The notes beneath the pieces are model-generated. The model was not told the DNA's origin. It did no database searches and saw only the letters and a program-made list of their open reading frames with translations. This document shows, piece after piece, positions 1-7,269 of a DNA stretch of 25,902 bases. Positions within the stretch are counted from its first letter, which is position 1; each line of letters begins with the position of its first letter. The position numbers and the translations under genes were made by a program. This DNA is from CAYMJM01 sp964391325 (lineage in GTDB: Bacteria > Patescibacteriota > Dojkabacteria > B142 > JAFGMG01): positions 1 through 25,902 of the forward strand of contig CAYMJM010000011.1 of the NCBI GenBank assembly GCA_964391325.1, read 5' to 3'.

Positions 1-588
1 ATTATTCAAGATCCATTGATCGCAAATGCGTTTAAAGCAATAAAGAGAGAAGACTTTGTTCGAGAACCCAACCAGTCGAAAGCGTATCAGGATCAACAGC
101 TCGAGATCCTCAATAATCAGTTTATGACTCAGCCCACTACTGTAGCTCAAATACTCCAACTCTTGCACCCGCGCGAGAGCAAGAAATACTTAGATATTGG
201 TGCAGGATCAGGATATGTGGCAGCGCTGTTAGGATTTATAACTGGAGAACAAGGCAAAGTATATACTCTGGAACGTAATCAATACATCGCAGAGTTTGCA
301 AGACAAAATATCTTAAAGTATCCAAACCTGGCAGGAATAGTGCAAGTTGTATTTAAGGATGGACAAGAAGGGTACGCAGAAAAAGCACCTTTTGACTTCA
401 TTCACAGTAGTGTAGCATTTACTACTGTGCCCTCAATTATAAAAAATCAGCTTGTAGTCGGAGGCAGAATGACTGTCCCCACAACAAATAATGACCTCAG
501 GCTTATAGAGAGAGTTTCTCCAACAGACTTCGATGAAAGAATTTATGAAGGGTTTATATTCACAGAGGCCCAAGATGGCATTGAATAA
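1..588 (+). CDS. pcm: Protein-L-isoaspartate O-methyltransferase, 5' end outside the window
   Basis: This is a SAM-dependent methyltransferase that would methylate isoaspartyl residues in damaged proteins so that they can revert to aspartate. The reading frame is open from base 1, and the first residues (IIQDPLIANAFKAIKREDFV) match the part of the family just before the nucleotide-binding core, so the true start lies upstream. A TTG at 16-18 is in frame but would remove family sequence, so I treat the gene as partial. The glycine-rich SAM motif (LDIGAGSGY) is clear, followed by an acidic strand (YTLERN) and the GGRMTVP segment typical of the last strands. The usual residues after the DFI strand are replaced by HSSVAFTTVP, so this is a divergent member. 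It ends 2 bases before the stop of the convergent neighbour. The family call is firm; the exact substrate is inferred. Confidence 0.85.
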   Translation: MIQDPLIANAFKAIKREDFVREPNQSKAYQDQQLEILNNQFMTQPTTVAQILQLLHPRESKKYLDIGAGSGYVAALLGFITGEQGKVYTLERNQYIAEFARQNILKYPNLAGIVQVVFKDGQEGYAEKAPFDFIHSSVAFTTVPSIIKNQLVVGGRMTVPTTNNDLRLIERVSPTDFDERIYEGFIFTEAQDGIE

Positions 589-590
589 AA

Positions 591-1118
591 TTACTCATTA
601 TCAAGGACTACTTCGACATCTGCTAAAGGGGCATGTTTCGAGATAATTGTAATTAACCTATGCTGATCCTTGACTTCATTTGATGATATTATCAACCTGT
701 CTATTACGAGTTCTTTCATCAGATTGAGAATTCTGTATACAAAATTCTCATAAATACATTCTATTCCTGAAGCTGCCAGATCTGACTGATAGTTCGTAGT
801 CAGCTCAGTAGTAACTTCCACAGTGCTTTCAGCTGGGATGTTTCTTTTAAATGACTCAAAGTGCTTGCTAATTAGCCTTAGATCAAAAGGGACTCCATTT
901 TCAAATTCGCGCTCCAACTCTAGCAACGTCTCATCACCTCTTTGAGCGTCGCGGAACATTTCATCTACTCCTCCATATCCTAAAATCTCGGATAGTTTCT
1001 CAATAAGTGGGTAAGTATCCTCGTCTAGCAGCAGAACTTTATCATCATGATCCTCTGATACGAGCACAAGGCTAAAAGTGTCATGATTTTTATATAATTT
1101 AGCTGTAGCTTGTTTCAT
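591..1118 (-). CDS. Hypothetical protein, 175 aa
   Basis: I do not recognise this protein. It is soluble and acidic, has no membrane segment, and is rich in charged helices (for example around residues 60-95 and 125-145). The N-terminal part has alternating strands (TFSLVLVSEDHDDKVLLLDED). The C-terminus has a strand pattern ending in DVEVVLDNE. The ATG lies 2 bases downstream of the stop codon of the small membrane-protein gene at 1121-1354, so the two are probably co-transcribed and translationally coupled. No ribosome binding site is visible. It could be a cytosolic partner of that small membrane protein, but this is inference from spacing alone. Confidence 0.7.
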   Translation of the reverse strand: MKQATAKLYKNHDTFSLVLVSEDHDDKVLLLDEDTYPLIEKLSEILGYGGVDEMFRDAQRGDETLLELEREFENGVPFDLRLISKHFESFKRNIPAESTVEVTTELTTNYQSDLAASGIECIYENFVYRILNLMKELVIDRLIISSNEVKDQHRLITIISKHAPLADVEVVLDNE

Positions 1119-1120
1119 AT

Positions 1121-1354
1121 CTAGAGTATTTGTAGTAAGACATAAATTACCAATACTATAAGCAGCAAGCCGATTGTCGTTGCTATTGCTCCTATAATCG
1201 GCTTCCTATAGTTTTTCCATCCTACCTGATCAGACAACTCATACTTCAATAGTTTTCTTATAAACAAGTTAATAATTATAACGAGCGTCAAAAAAGCTAG
1301 GATACTTATAAAACCAAAAGCTATATAACTAAGCTGGTCTAGAATTGCACTCAT
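1121..1354 (-). CDS. Small two-helix membrane protein, 77 aa
   Basis: This short protein has two strongly hydrophobic segments, about residues 10-33 and 52-76, separated by a basic, polar loop (RKLLKYELSDQVGWKNYRKP). The positive loop suggests that it faces the cytoplasm, with both ends outside. No enzyme motif is visible. It sits directly upstream of the 175-residue unknown gene, with 2 bases between them. It lies 92 bases downstream of clpC on the same strand, so it may be read from the clpC promoter or from its own. The function is unknown. Confidence 0.6.
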   Translation of the reverse strand: MSAILDQLSYIAFGFISILAFLTLVIIINLFIRKLLKYELSDQVGWKNYRKPIIGAIATTIGLLLIVLVIYVLLQIL

Positions 1355-1446
1355 TAGTAAACGGTAACATCAAGATATATTACTACAGTTTATTTTAACA
1401 TCGCAAATACTTTAACTCTCAGTATGAGGCGAACAACAGGAAAATT

Positions 1447-4017
1447 TTATTCTGTTGAGCCAGATTTTTTCCTTTTGCTATATACAAACTCTTCGCCTTT
1501 CAGATCAACCATTATAGTATCTTCTTTTTTGAATTTACCTTCCAACATCATTGTAGAAATAGGGTTGTCTATTTCTCTTTGAATAGTCCGCCTTAAAGGT
1601 CTAGCCCCAAATTGTGGATCGTACCCTATTCTGGCCAGCTCATTTATAGCCTTCTGAGAAACCTCCAAATGCATACCCTGAGCCTCAATCAACCTTCGGG
1701 TTCTAGAAAGCATAAGCTCGATGATCTTAGCCAACTCTCCTTCAGTCAAAGGCTTAAACATGATTATCTCGTCAATTCTGTTAATAAATTCAGGTCTAAA
1801 TGTCTTTTTTAATCTATTCATCATTTCTTCCTGCAGTTTATCCCACCTATCTTCTTTGTCTGTCTTTTTGATAGCTGCTGTTGCTTCCTCTATAGCCTGC
1901 TCTTTCAACTGCTCCAGAATTAGTTCTGAACCTATATTAGAAGTGGCTATAATTATTGTATTTTTGAAGTCTACTGTCCGTCCTTTAGCATCAGTTAATC
2001 TACCATCTTCTAATATTTGTAATAAAATATTGAACACATCAGGGTGTGCTTTTTCTATTTCGTCGAGCAAAATTACGCTGTAAGGATGTCTTCTTACCTG
2101 TTCTGTAAGCTGTCCACCTTCTTCGTACCCTACATAACCAGGAGGAGATCCAATAAGTCTCGATACAGCGAACCTCTCCATATACTCACTCATATCAATT
2201 CGAATCATAGCTTCTTCATCCCCAAACATAAATTCTGCCAAAGCTCTCGCTAATTCTGTTTTCCCCACACCAGTCGGACCTAAGAATATAAAAGAAGCAA
2301 TTGGCCTACTAGGGTCTTGAAGCCCTGCCCTACTCCTTCGGACAGCGTCTGAAACGAGCTTGACTGCTTCTCCCTGACCAATTATTCTTTCATGGAGCTT
2401 GTCTTCCAGTTTAACTAACATTTCTCTTTCTTCTTCCTTTACTTCAGTTACAGGTACCCCTGTCATTCTAGAAATAACTTCTGCCATATCCTCCACCTTC
2501 ACCTCAGGAGTCCCGCTTCCACGCTTTTTATCCCATTCTTCTTCCATAGGTAGCAAGCTTTCTCTCATACTTTCAATTTCCTGTTTCTTCTCAGCTGACT
2601 CTTTATGCTTTCCAGCTCTGGAGAGAGACTCTCTTTCACGCTCTATTTTTTCAATCTTCAGCCTAAGCTCTCTCATTTTCTCTGGTTCAGAAGATGTTGC
2701 GAGCCTTACCTTGCTTGCCGCTTCATCTAAAACGTCAATAGCTTTATCTGGCATGAATCTGTCTTTAATATACCTGTCAGATAATTGTGCTGCAGCTATT
2801 AATGCATCATCATTAATTTTGATTCTATGATGGGCCTCATACTGATCCCTTATCCCTCTTAGGATCTCGATAGTTTGTTCTACATTTGGTTCTTCTACAA
2901 GTATGGGTTGAAATCGTCTCTCCAGTGCAGCGTCTTTCTCGATGTACTTTTTATATTCAGATAAAGTAGTGGCACCAATTACCTGAAGTTCCCCTCGGGC
3001 AAGCGCAGGTTTAATCATATTAGAAAAATCCATTTCTCCTTCTTGTGCGCCGGAGCCTACTATAGTATGAAGCTCATCTATAAATAAAATTACATTCCTT
3101 TCACTTTTTCCAAGCTCCTGAATCAATTTTTTTGTTCTCTCTTCAAACTCCCCTCTGTATTTTGACCCTGCAACTAACATTCCGATATCCAGTGCTTTCA
3201 CCCTCTTGTCTTTAAGAGAATCAGGGACATTACCGGTTATAATTCTATGAGCCAAGCCCTCAGCTATAGCTGTTTTTCCTACACCAGGTTCCCCAATAAG
3301 TACAGGGTTATTTTTTCTTCGTCTTGCTAGTATCTCAATTACTCTTGTAATTTCATCGCTCCTACCAATAACTGGATCTATTTTCCCCTGTCTCGCCAGC
3401 GTAGTAAGATCCCGGGAGTATTTATCAAGTTCAGGTGTCTCGGATTTTCCCGCAACTTTCTTTCCTTCTTTGTCTCCTTCTCCAACCACTTTGATGACAG
3501 CCTGTCTTAGTTTGAGGTGACTGACGCCATGCTTTCTAAGTATTTGTGCAGCTATGCCTTCGCCTTCTTTAGCTAAAGCAAGTAAAATATGTTCTGTTCC
3601 AATATAGTTGTGACTAAGCTCTTGAGCTTCCTGATAAGACAGCTGTAAAACTCGCTTTGCCCTAGGAGTAAGCCCAGGAGTTTGTCCCTGGTAGCCTCCT
3701 CTAGTCATCTGACTAGTTACATAATCTTTAAGCTCTACAGGATCTATATCTAGCTGTTTTAAAACCCTATTTATCAAATCCTCATCCTGTAGTACACCAA
3801 ACAGCAAATGTTCAGTATCTATGTTGCTTTGCTTGTGCTCAAGAGCACTACCGGCTGCATGTTGAATCGCTTCAGTGGTTCTTTCTGCAAAAAGTTGTGT
3901 TAAATCAACTTGTTCTGCTCTTTCCCTTTGACCACTATTGCGAAATCCTGCAAAAGGATCTTTGTCACCAAAATCTCCAAACGGGTCAAAGAAAGGATCA
4001 TCCCCAAACATAGACAA
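1447..4017 (-). CDS. clpC: ClpC-type AAA+ unfoldase (Hsp100), 856 aa
   Basis: This is a class I Clp/Hsp100 ATPase that unfolds proteins by threading them through a hexameric ring. An unusual N-terminal leader (residues 1-35, rich in Phe, Asp and Gly) is followed by a double Clp N domain (about 38-180). AAA1 has Walker A GEPGVGKT (242-249), Walker B with IDE (313-315) and arginine fingers near 367-368. A short coiled middle domain (about 441-500) is of ClpC rather than ClpB size. AAA2 has Walker A GPTGVGKT (580-587), LLDEIEKAHPD (650-660), sensor TSN (692-694) and the C-terminal D2-small domain with GARPLRR. The region between the AAA2 sensor and FRPEFINRIDE (695-739) is a charged helix and shows no Ile/Leu/Val-Gly-Phe/Leu tripeptide, the usual ClpP-docking motif. 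An extended -10 promoter and a CIRCE operator lie upstream. Confidence 0.95.
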   Translation of the reverse strand: MSMFGDDPFFDPFGDFGDKDPFAGFRNSGQRERAEQVDLTQLFAERTTEAIQHAAGSALEHKQSNIDTEHLLFGVLQDEDLINRVLKQLDIDPVELKDYVTSQMTRGGYQGQTPGLTPRAKRVLQLSYQEAQELSHNYIGTEHILLALAKEGEGIAAQILRKHGVSHLKLRQAVIKVVGEGDKEGKKVAGKSETPELDKYSRDLTTLARQGKIDPVIGRSDEITRVIEILARRRKNNPVLIGEPGVGKTAIAEGLAHRIITGNVPDSLKDKRVKALDIGMLVAGSKYRGEFEERTKKLIQELGKSERNVILFIDELHTIVGSGAQEGEMDFSNMIKPALARGELQVIGATTLSEYKKYIEKDAALERRFQPILVEEPNVEQTIEILRGIRDQYEAHHRIKINDDALIAAAQLSDRYIKDRFMPDKAIDVLDEAASKVRLATSSEPEKMRELRLKIEKIERERESLSRAGKHKESAEKKQEIESMRESLLPMEEEWDKKRGSGTPEVKVEDMAEVISRMTGVPVTEVKEEEREMLVKLEDKLHERIIGQGEAVKLVSDAVRRSRAGLQDPSRPIASFIFLGPTGVGKTELARALAEFMFGDEEAMIRIDMSEYMERFAVSRLIGSPPGYVGYEEGGQLTEQVRRHPYSVILLDEIEKAHPDVFNILLQILEDGRLTDAKGRTVDFKNTIIIATSNIGSELILEQLKEQAIEEATAAIKKTDKEDRWDKLQEEMMNRLKKTFRPEFINRIDEIIMFKPLTEGELAKIIELMLSRTRRLIEAQGMHLEVSQKAINELARIGYDPQFGARPLRRTIQREIDNPISTMMLEGKFKKEDTIMVDLKGEEFVYSKRKKSGSTE

Positions 4018-4075
4018 TGAATAATAAATAATATAAGAATACTTTTACACAAACGATTTTACAGCTATTAAATCA

Positions 4076-4101
4076 TTTCTTTATTTTAGCAGATAAAGAA
4101 A
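4076..4101. repeat. Perfect 9-bp inverted repeat in the clpC upstream region
   Basis: TTTCTTTAT (4076-4084) and its complement ATAAAGAAA (4093-4101) flank an 8-base loop. The arms overlap the -10 element and the CIRCE spacer. It may be chance in AT-rich DNA, or it may add to the operator or form a small hairpin. Confidence 0.5.
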
Positions 4102-4112
4102 AAGAGTGCCAA
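4083..4112 (-). promoter_or_regulatory. clpC promoter with overlapping CIRCE operator
   Basis: On the plus strand, 4086-4094 reads TTAGCAGAT, followed by exactly 9 bases (4095-4103) and then GAGTGCCAA (4104-4112). The HrcA operator CIRCE is TTAGCACTC, nine bases, GAGTGCTAA, so 14 of the 18 specified positions match and the spacing is exact. On the minus strand the same stretch contains -35 TTGGCA (4112-4107), an 18-base spacer and an extended -10 TGCTAAAAT (TAAAAT at 4088-4083). Transcription would start near 4076, about 58 bases before the clpC ATG. The operator covers -35 to -10, the expected place for repression by HrcA. The match is seen; HrcA binding is inferred. Confidence 0.75.
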
Positions 4113-4205
4113 ATATTTATAAAAATAATTCTTCTTATGCTCAATTTATTATGTTATCAAGTCAACAAAAAAAATCTGTTTGTAAATAAACAACTTGACT
4201 CTTTT

Positions 4206-4213
4206 GTTAAAAT
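4206..4213 (+). promoter_or_regulatory. Possible extended -10 for the gene broken by the N gap
   Basis: TG-T-TAAAAT (4205-4213) fits an extended -10 element. No good -35 is seen at 16-18 bases, although a TTGACT lies at 4195-4200. Transcription would start near 4220, about 17 bases before the TTG at 4237. It faces away from clpC, so the region would be a divergent promoter pair. Confidence 0.35.
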
Positions 4214-4236
4214 TTGATGTTTATAAGTCATAAGCT

Positions 4237-4297
4237 TTGGTTACAAGTCCTGAAACAGAAAATCAACCCTGGGAGCTTTTACAAAATACATCAGAAG
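4237..4297 (+). CDS. N-terminal fragment of an unknown protein, cut by the N gap
   Basis: A TTG codon opens a frame of 20 codons that runs into the run of N. The residues (MVTSPETENQ, then PWELLQNTSE) are polar and look like a natural N-terminus. Stop codon TAA at 4231-4233 rules out an earlier start in this frame. A competing frame from 4214 is also open but reads as a less protein-like sequence. It probably belongs to the same gene as 4398-5147, but frame continuity cannot be tested because the gap length is arbitrary. Confidence 0.4.
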
Positions 4298-4397
4298 NNN
4301 NNNNNNNNNNNNNNNNNNNNNNNNNNNNNNNNNNNNNNNNNNNNNNNNNNNNNNNNNNNNNNNNNNNNNNNNNNNNNNNNNNNNNNNNNNNNNNNNN
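4298..4397. other. Assembly gap of exactly 100 N
   Basis: Bases 4298-4397 are all N. A round 100 is the conventional placeholder for a scaffold join of unknown length, so the distance and even the frame across it should not be trusted. Confidence 0.98.
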
Positions 4398-5147
4398 AAA
4401 CCGCTTTCTACAAAAACAGCCCAATTTGCTAATCATCCTGAGATTACCAAGAGGACTGCAACCCTAGGCCCTTACTCGCAAGAACAACTTGGAGTAACGA
4501 GGGCAGCGCTTGGGATATCAGCTCAAATACGCTACTTAACACAATACATACTGTTCGGAGTTCCAGAAGTCTATACCGACCCAGAGAAGCAGGACATATC
4601 TTGGGATTTAAACGCTATTCGCTTCTTCAACAAAGAAGGGATACCACCTTTTTATTTTACAAATGGAAGAAGAACACAACCGAGAAAGCTTCATGTCAAT
4701 GTAGCACCTGAAGACCTTTTTAGAGCAACTCTTTTACTTACTCAATTATGGGCAGATCATACATATGGAATAAAAAATTACCCAGCCAGCAGCATAAATA
4801 ATAAACTAGCCCCACCCTTCTTTTTTAAGGTAGCGCTGACAAATTCGGCATATGGCTTAACATCACAAGATATAAAAAATAAAGCGCATACGGCTTCTGG
4901 GTTACCACCACGATTAGTTGTTTATGGAACAGCAGGGAACCTGGCTATAGAGGAATGGGTTCCAGTCATAACACAGGAGCTGAAGGGAATTGGCATCGAA
5001 CCAGATCGTGCATATCCCACAAGATTTCACAAAAGACACGTAAGTCCATCTTCTTACTTAATAGACGTTGTAGAAGGTTCCACTGCTGCTAAAGGAAATA
5101 ATAGGACTCATCAAGATAGCTTCATCTCTCCTGCTTCTCAGTACTAG
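4398..5147 (+). CDS. C-terminal part (249 aa) of an unknown protein, 5' end lost in the N gap
   Basis: A frame with no stop runs from the first base after the gap to TAG at 5145-5147. It contains no ATG, GTG or TTG near its beginning, so it must be the remainder of a longer gene. The protein is soluble, starts KPLSTKTAQFANHPEITKR and contains LGPYSQEQLGVTRAALGIS, a long run of aromatic-rich sequence (GIPPFYFTNGRR, APPFFFKVALTN) and a strand-rich end (PRLVVYGTAGNLAIEEWVPV). The tail is Ser/Asn/His-rich and probably disordered. I do not recognise a family. Codon use and continuity over 750 bases make it convincing as coding. Its start is probably the fragment at 4237. Confidence 0.8.
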   Translation, partial: KPLSTKTAQFANHPEITKRTATLGPYSQEQLGVTRAALGISAQIRYLTQYILFGVPEVYTDPEKQDISWDLNAIRFFNKEGIPPFYFTNGRRTQPRKLHVNVAPEDLFRATLLLTQLWADHTYGIKNYPASSINNKLAPPFFFKVALTNSAYGLTSQDIKNKAHTASGLPPRLVVYGTAGNLAIEEWVPVITQELKGIGIEPDRAYPTRFHKRHVSPSSYLIDVVEGSTAAKGNNRTHQDSFISPASQY

Positions 5148-5230
5148 TCTGTCATTCGTTTTGAGCTGCTATTTATTTTATTAAAGAAAACATTTAATAT
5201 TCAAATGTATTACCTTTTACCATTTCTTCA

Positions 5231-5713
5231 ATGGCTAACGAACCGAGTACTCAGGATTGCTGTCCTGAGTTTGACCCAGTTGCATGGGACAACAAAGACT
5301 TCAAATGGGAAAACAAGTTATTTGTAAAAGACAAAGTTAGAAGTTTTATGTATATTCCTTTAAATATGGGTAAAGTAGTCACTAGAATGTACAACCAAAT
5401 CAAAGGTGCCGCTGCCGAGGACAAAGATTTTATTCTTTTATCAAAAGATGTCAGTCCATTTAAAAGCGAACAATACATGCCAGTAAGTAAGGAGGTAAAT
5501 GGTATGGAGAATGTAACTATTTCAGGGCACTTTATGACTAGAGTCTTTGAAGGTCCTTATAGAGAAGCGAAAAATTGGATAGGAGAGATGAGAGAATACG
5601 TTGAAAATAAAGGGAAAACAATGCAGGAGTTATACTTTTACTATACAACTTGCCCTAAGTGTGCAAAGAAGTATGGAAAAAATTATGTAGTAGCTTTTGC
5701 AAGGATCAACTAG
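5231..5713 (+). CDS. Conserved small protein, GyrI/SHS2-like fold suspected, 160 aa
   Basis: The sequence resembles a conserved family, found in archaea and bacteria, that is often labelled 'hydrolase' without experimental basis. I recall the pattern CCPEFDP..WD near the start and YFYYTTCPKCAKKYGKNYVV at the end; both are present here (residues 10-20 and about 134-155). The paired Cys at 10-11 and the CPKC at about 142-145 could bind a metal or form a redox pair. The middle (SGHFMTRVFEGPYREAKNWIGEM) resembles the ligand-binding repeat of GyrI-like domains. No signal peptide or membrane helix is present. The ATG follows an AT-rich leader without a ribosome binding site. The family match is from memory and the function is unknown. 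Confidence 0.75.
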   Translation: MANEPSTQDCCPEFDPVAWDNKDFKWENKLFVKDKVRSFMYIPLNMGKVVTRMYNQIKGAAAEDKDFILLSKDVSPFKSEQYMPVSKEVNGMENVTISGHFMTRVFEGPYREAKNWIGEMREYVENKGKTMQELYFYYTTCPKCAKKYGKNYVVAFARIN

Positions 5714-5744
5714 CAATCCAACACTTCAATAAAATTGCTTTTAT
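5712..5744 (+). terminator. Possible weak intrinsic terminator
   Basis: AGCAAT (5712-5717, overlapping the stop codon region) pairs with ATTGCT (5734-5739), with a 16-base loop, and TTTTAT follows. The stem is short and AT-rich, so this is tentative. Confidence 0.3.
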
Positions 5745-5771
5745 ATCAGGGGGCTAATAGTATTATTCTGA

Positions 5772-5963
5772 GGTCTATTTGATTAGTAGTACCATTTATT
5801 TCTATTACAGAGAGCACTCTTACCGCCCCAACAATAGGCAATAACAAGTCTATCAAGATATTTAAAAAGGCTAGCGCAAAAATTGCCTTTTGAAACATCG
5901 ATGCCATGTGCTATTATATCTTCCTTTTCTTGATTTGTTGCATGTCTAATATGAGCAATATTT
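5772..5963 (-). pseudogene. Decayed copy of the papain/transglutaminase-like gene at 9061-9447
   Basis: This stretch aligns base by base with the inner part of the intact gene at 9061-9447, same strand. Its conceptual reading ATNQEKEDIIAHGIDVSKG then NFCASLFKYLDR matches QAIEQERTDMEMRGLDISKG then NFCAGLFKYFDR of the intact protein. Two lesions are visible. A 2-base deletion after the codons for YLDR shifts the frame. A larger deletion of roughly 40 bases removes the part that encodes the LNQNTGQETLHS segment, including the putative catalytic His. No start is recognisable and a stop occurs upstream in frame. The shared blocks around 5790-5805 and 5835-5905 remain very similar at DNA level. It is a clear pseudogene, or one end of an old duplication. 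Confidence 0.85.
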
Positions 5964-6259
5964 TATATATCCATGCATTTATAAATTACTGTGGTAAGAC
6001 TGTTTCCATATTTAATATATATCCACTATAAACTTGTCTATAATAGCACATTACATTAAAGGGATTCCTTAAAGAAGTAATAGGGATAAAGATCCTGCGA
6101 ATTGGATCGCAATAACCCCTTGATGGGAACAATAATAAGTAAGATAACTTAAAAGTACGTGATATGGATATAATAAAATGTATTCACTAAAAGGCGACAT
6201 TTTAGTAACCTTTTATATGAAAATCAAATTAATTGGCTTAACGTGGCATTATTTCAAAA
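5964..6259. other. Intergenic stretch, no convincing gene
   Basis: Together with the pseudogene this makes about 546 bases without an intact gene. A TATAAT on the plus strand at 6039-6044 and another at 6169-6174 could be -10 elements, but neither has a good -35. After the second there is a 30-codon frame (6178-6270) with no recognisable product that overlaps the end of the next gene; I do not call it. A hairpin at 6186-6206 is listed separately. Confidence 0.5.
6186..6206 (-). terminator. Hairpin downstream of the 126-aa membrane protein gene
   Basis: ACTAAAA (6186-6192) and TTTTAGT (6200-6206) form a perfect 7-bp stem with loop GGCGACA. It lies 54 bases past the stop of the minus-strand gene ending at 6260. 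A T-rich tract follows only loosely, so a terminator role is tentative. On the plus strand it could instead end a short RNA. Confidence 0.35.
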
Positions 6260-6640
6260 TTATCCGATGATTATAGGGGCAACAAGGAAAGAAAAAAGTA
6301 CCAAACCCCAAACCCTTCCTTTTCTAATATCATAATCGGCAAAGAGTTTTTCCCAAGAATGCTTCATGACATAGTGTCCGAAGACAAATTCAAACAAAAT
6401 TGTAAGTGTAGTCCAGATAATACCTATTAGGGCTAATTCCTCATTCGTATAAGAATCAACCAGGGTTAGGAATATAGCTGTGACGATAAACACGACGATG
6501 ACAAATATAACAGAACTGACCTGGTGAGCTCTAAGTTCTCCAACATATTTTTTATAAACAAATTCTCTTATAGTTCCATTCAGGATAGCTAGTGGCATAA
6601 ACAACAGCCAGACAAGAATGGATAGGAGGAGGATGTTCAT
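6260..6640 (-). CDS. Conserved integral membrane protein, 126 aa, four helices
   Basis: Four hydrophobic segments are visible, at about residues 2-22, 41-62, 71-92 and 108-125. The first helix carries NILLLSILVWLLFMPLAILNG and is followed by TIREFVYKKYVGELRAHQVS. The third is followed by GHYVMKHSWEKLFADYDIRKGRVW. The GTIRE..Y....G.L.AHQ.S and FGHY.M.HSWEKL.ADY.I..GR patterns are conserved in a small bacterial membrane family that I recall only as uncharacterised. Conserved charged residues between helices suggest a defined function rather than a simple anchor. It is transcribed divergently from the DUF2726 gene, with 110 bases between the starts. Confidence 0.75.
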   Translation of the reverse strand: MNILLLSILVWLLFMPLAILNGTIREFVYKKYVGELRAHQVSSVIFVIVVFIVTAIFLTLVDSYTNEELALIGIIWTTLTILFEFVFGHYVMKHSWEKLFADYDIRKGRVWGLVLFSFLVAPIIIG

Positions 6641-6687
6641 TTCAGTAAATTATCAAAGATTCTTTCTATTGAAACTGGTTTCTATAG

Positions 6688-6699
6688 AAGAAATTTCTT
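6688..6699. promoter_or_regulatory. Perfect 12-bp palindrome between divergent genes
   Basis: AAGAAATTTCTT is self-complementary and sits between the start codons of the divergent genes at 6640 and 6751. It could be an operator site. TATAAT sequences at 6707-6712 and 6735-6740 could be -10 elements for the plus-strand gene. The role is inferred. Confidence 0.3.
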
Positions 6700-6750
6700 G
6701 ATCTAATATAATTAAAAATATATATTGACTTTATTATAATACTAATAAAA

Positions 6751-7269
6751 ATGAATACAAGTTTACTGATTGTACTTCTAATTTCTATTTGTATCTTAAT
6801 TCTAATCAGCGTTTCCTCTAAGTTGCTGCTCGAAGATAAGAGCCAAAAACAGGTAGAGTACATCTCTAAAAATTATCTCCTAACAAAAGCCGAACAAACA
6901 TTCTTTAATCTACTTTTAGAAAATATCAATGCCGATTTTTATGTAGCTACCCAAGTTCATTTAGCTGATGTTGTTAGACCAAGAGAAAAAAAGGATATTG
7001 GTCTTTTAAATAGAATTGCTAGAAAGCATCTAGACTTTGTAATAATCGAAAAGAGAACTTCTAAAATACTAATGGCAATAGAGTTAGATGATAAGTCTCA
7101 TAGCAGAGATTATGTGTCTAGAAGAGACCAAGCTAAAAACTATGCCCTTAAAAACGCTGGAATTAACCTCGTTAGAGTTAATTTTAGATGGACTGGAGAT
7201 TACGACTTGAGCTTCCTTGAGTCAATAAATGGTTTAGAGAAAGAAGCTTTAGCTAATCAGACCAATTAG
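6751..7269 (+). CDS. Membrane-anchored DUF2726 protein, nuclease-like fold, 172 aa
   Basis: The N-terminus has one strong hydrophobic helix (about residues 4-27), which would anchor the protein in the membrane with the rest in the cytoplasm. The remainder matches the DUF2726 pattern: LLTKAEQTFFNLLLE (43-57), a strand with QVHLADVV (68-75), KHLDFVIIE (92-100), ILMAIELDDKSH (106-117), a basic helix with RRDQAKNYAL, and the strand INLVRV. This layout is like PD-(D/E)xK nuclease folds; D95 and E111-x-D113 with K115 could be the metal-binding residues. The substrate is not known. The ATG follows an AT-only leader without a ribosome binding site. The stop overlaps the GTG of the next frame by one base. 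Confidence 0.8.
   Translation: MNTSLLIVLLISICILILISVSSKLLLEDKSQKQVEYISKNYLLTKAEQTFFNLLLENINADFYVATQVHLADVVRPREKKDIGLLNRIARKHLDFVIIEKRTSKILMAIELDDKSHSRDYVSRRDQAKNYALKNAGINLVRVNFRWTGDYDLSFLESINGLEKEALANQTN

Noticed and set aside
1612..2830. Several plus-strand frames inside clpC
   Set aside because: They are antisense shadows of a well-conserved gene, rich in Ser, Leu and Phe as expected for reverse reading.
4158..4200. TCAAGT/ACTTGA inverted repeat and TTGACT near the gap gene
   Set aside because: Arms of 6 bp separated by about 30 bases are expected by chance in AT-rich DNA, and the TTGACT has no -10 at suitable distance.
6178..6270. 30-codon frame just after a TATAAT
   Set aside because: It is short, shows no recognisable sequence, overlaps the end of the minus-strand membrane gene and contains a hairpin. 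Coding cannot be supported.
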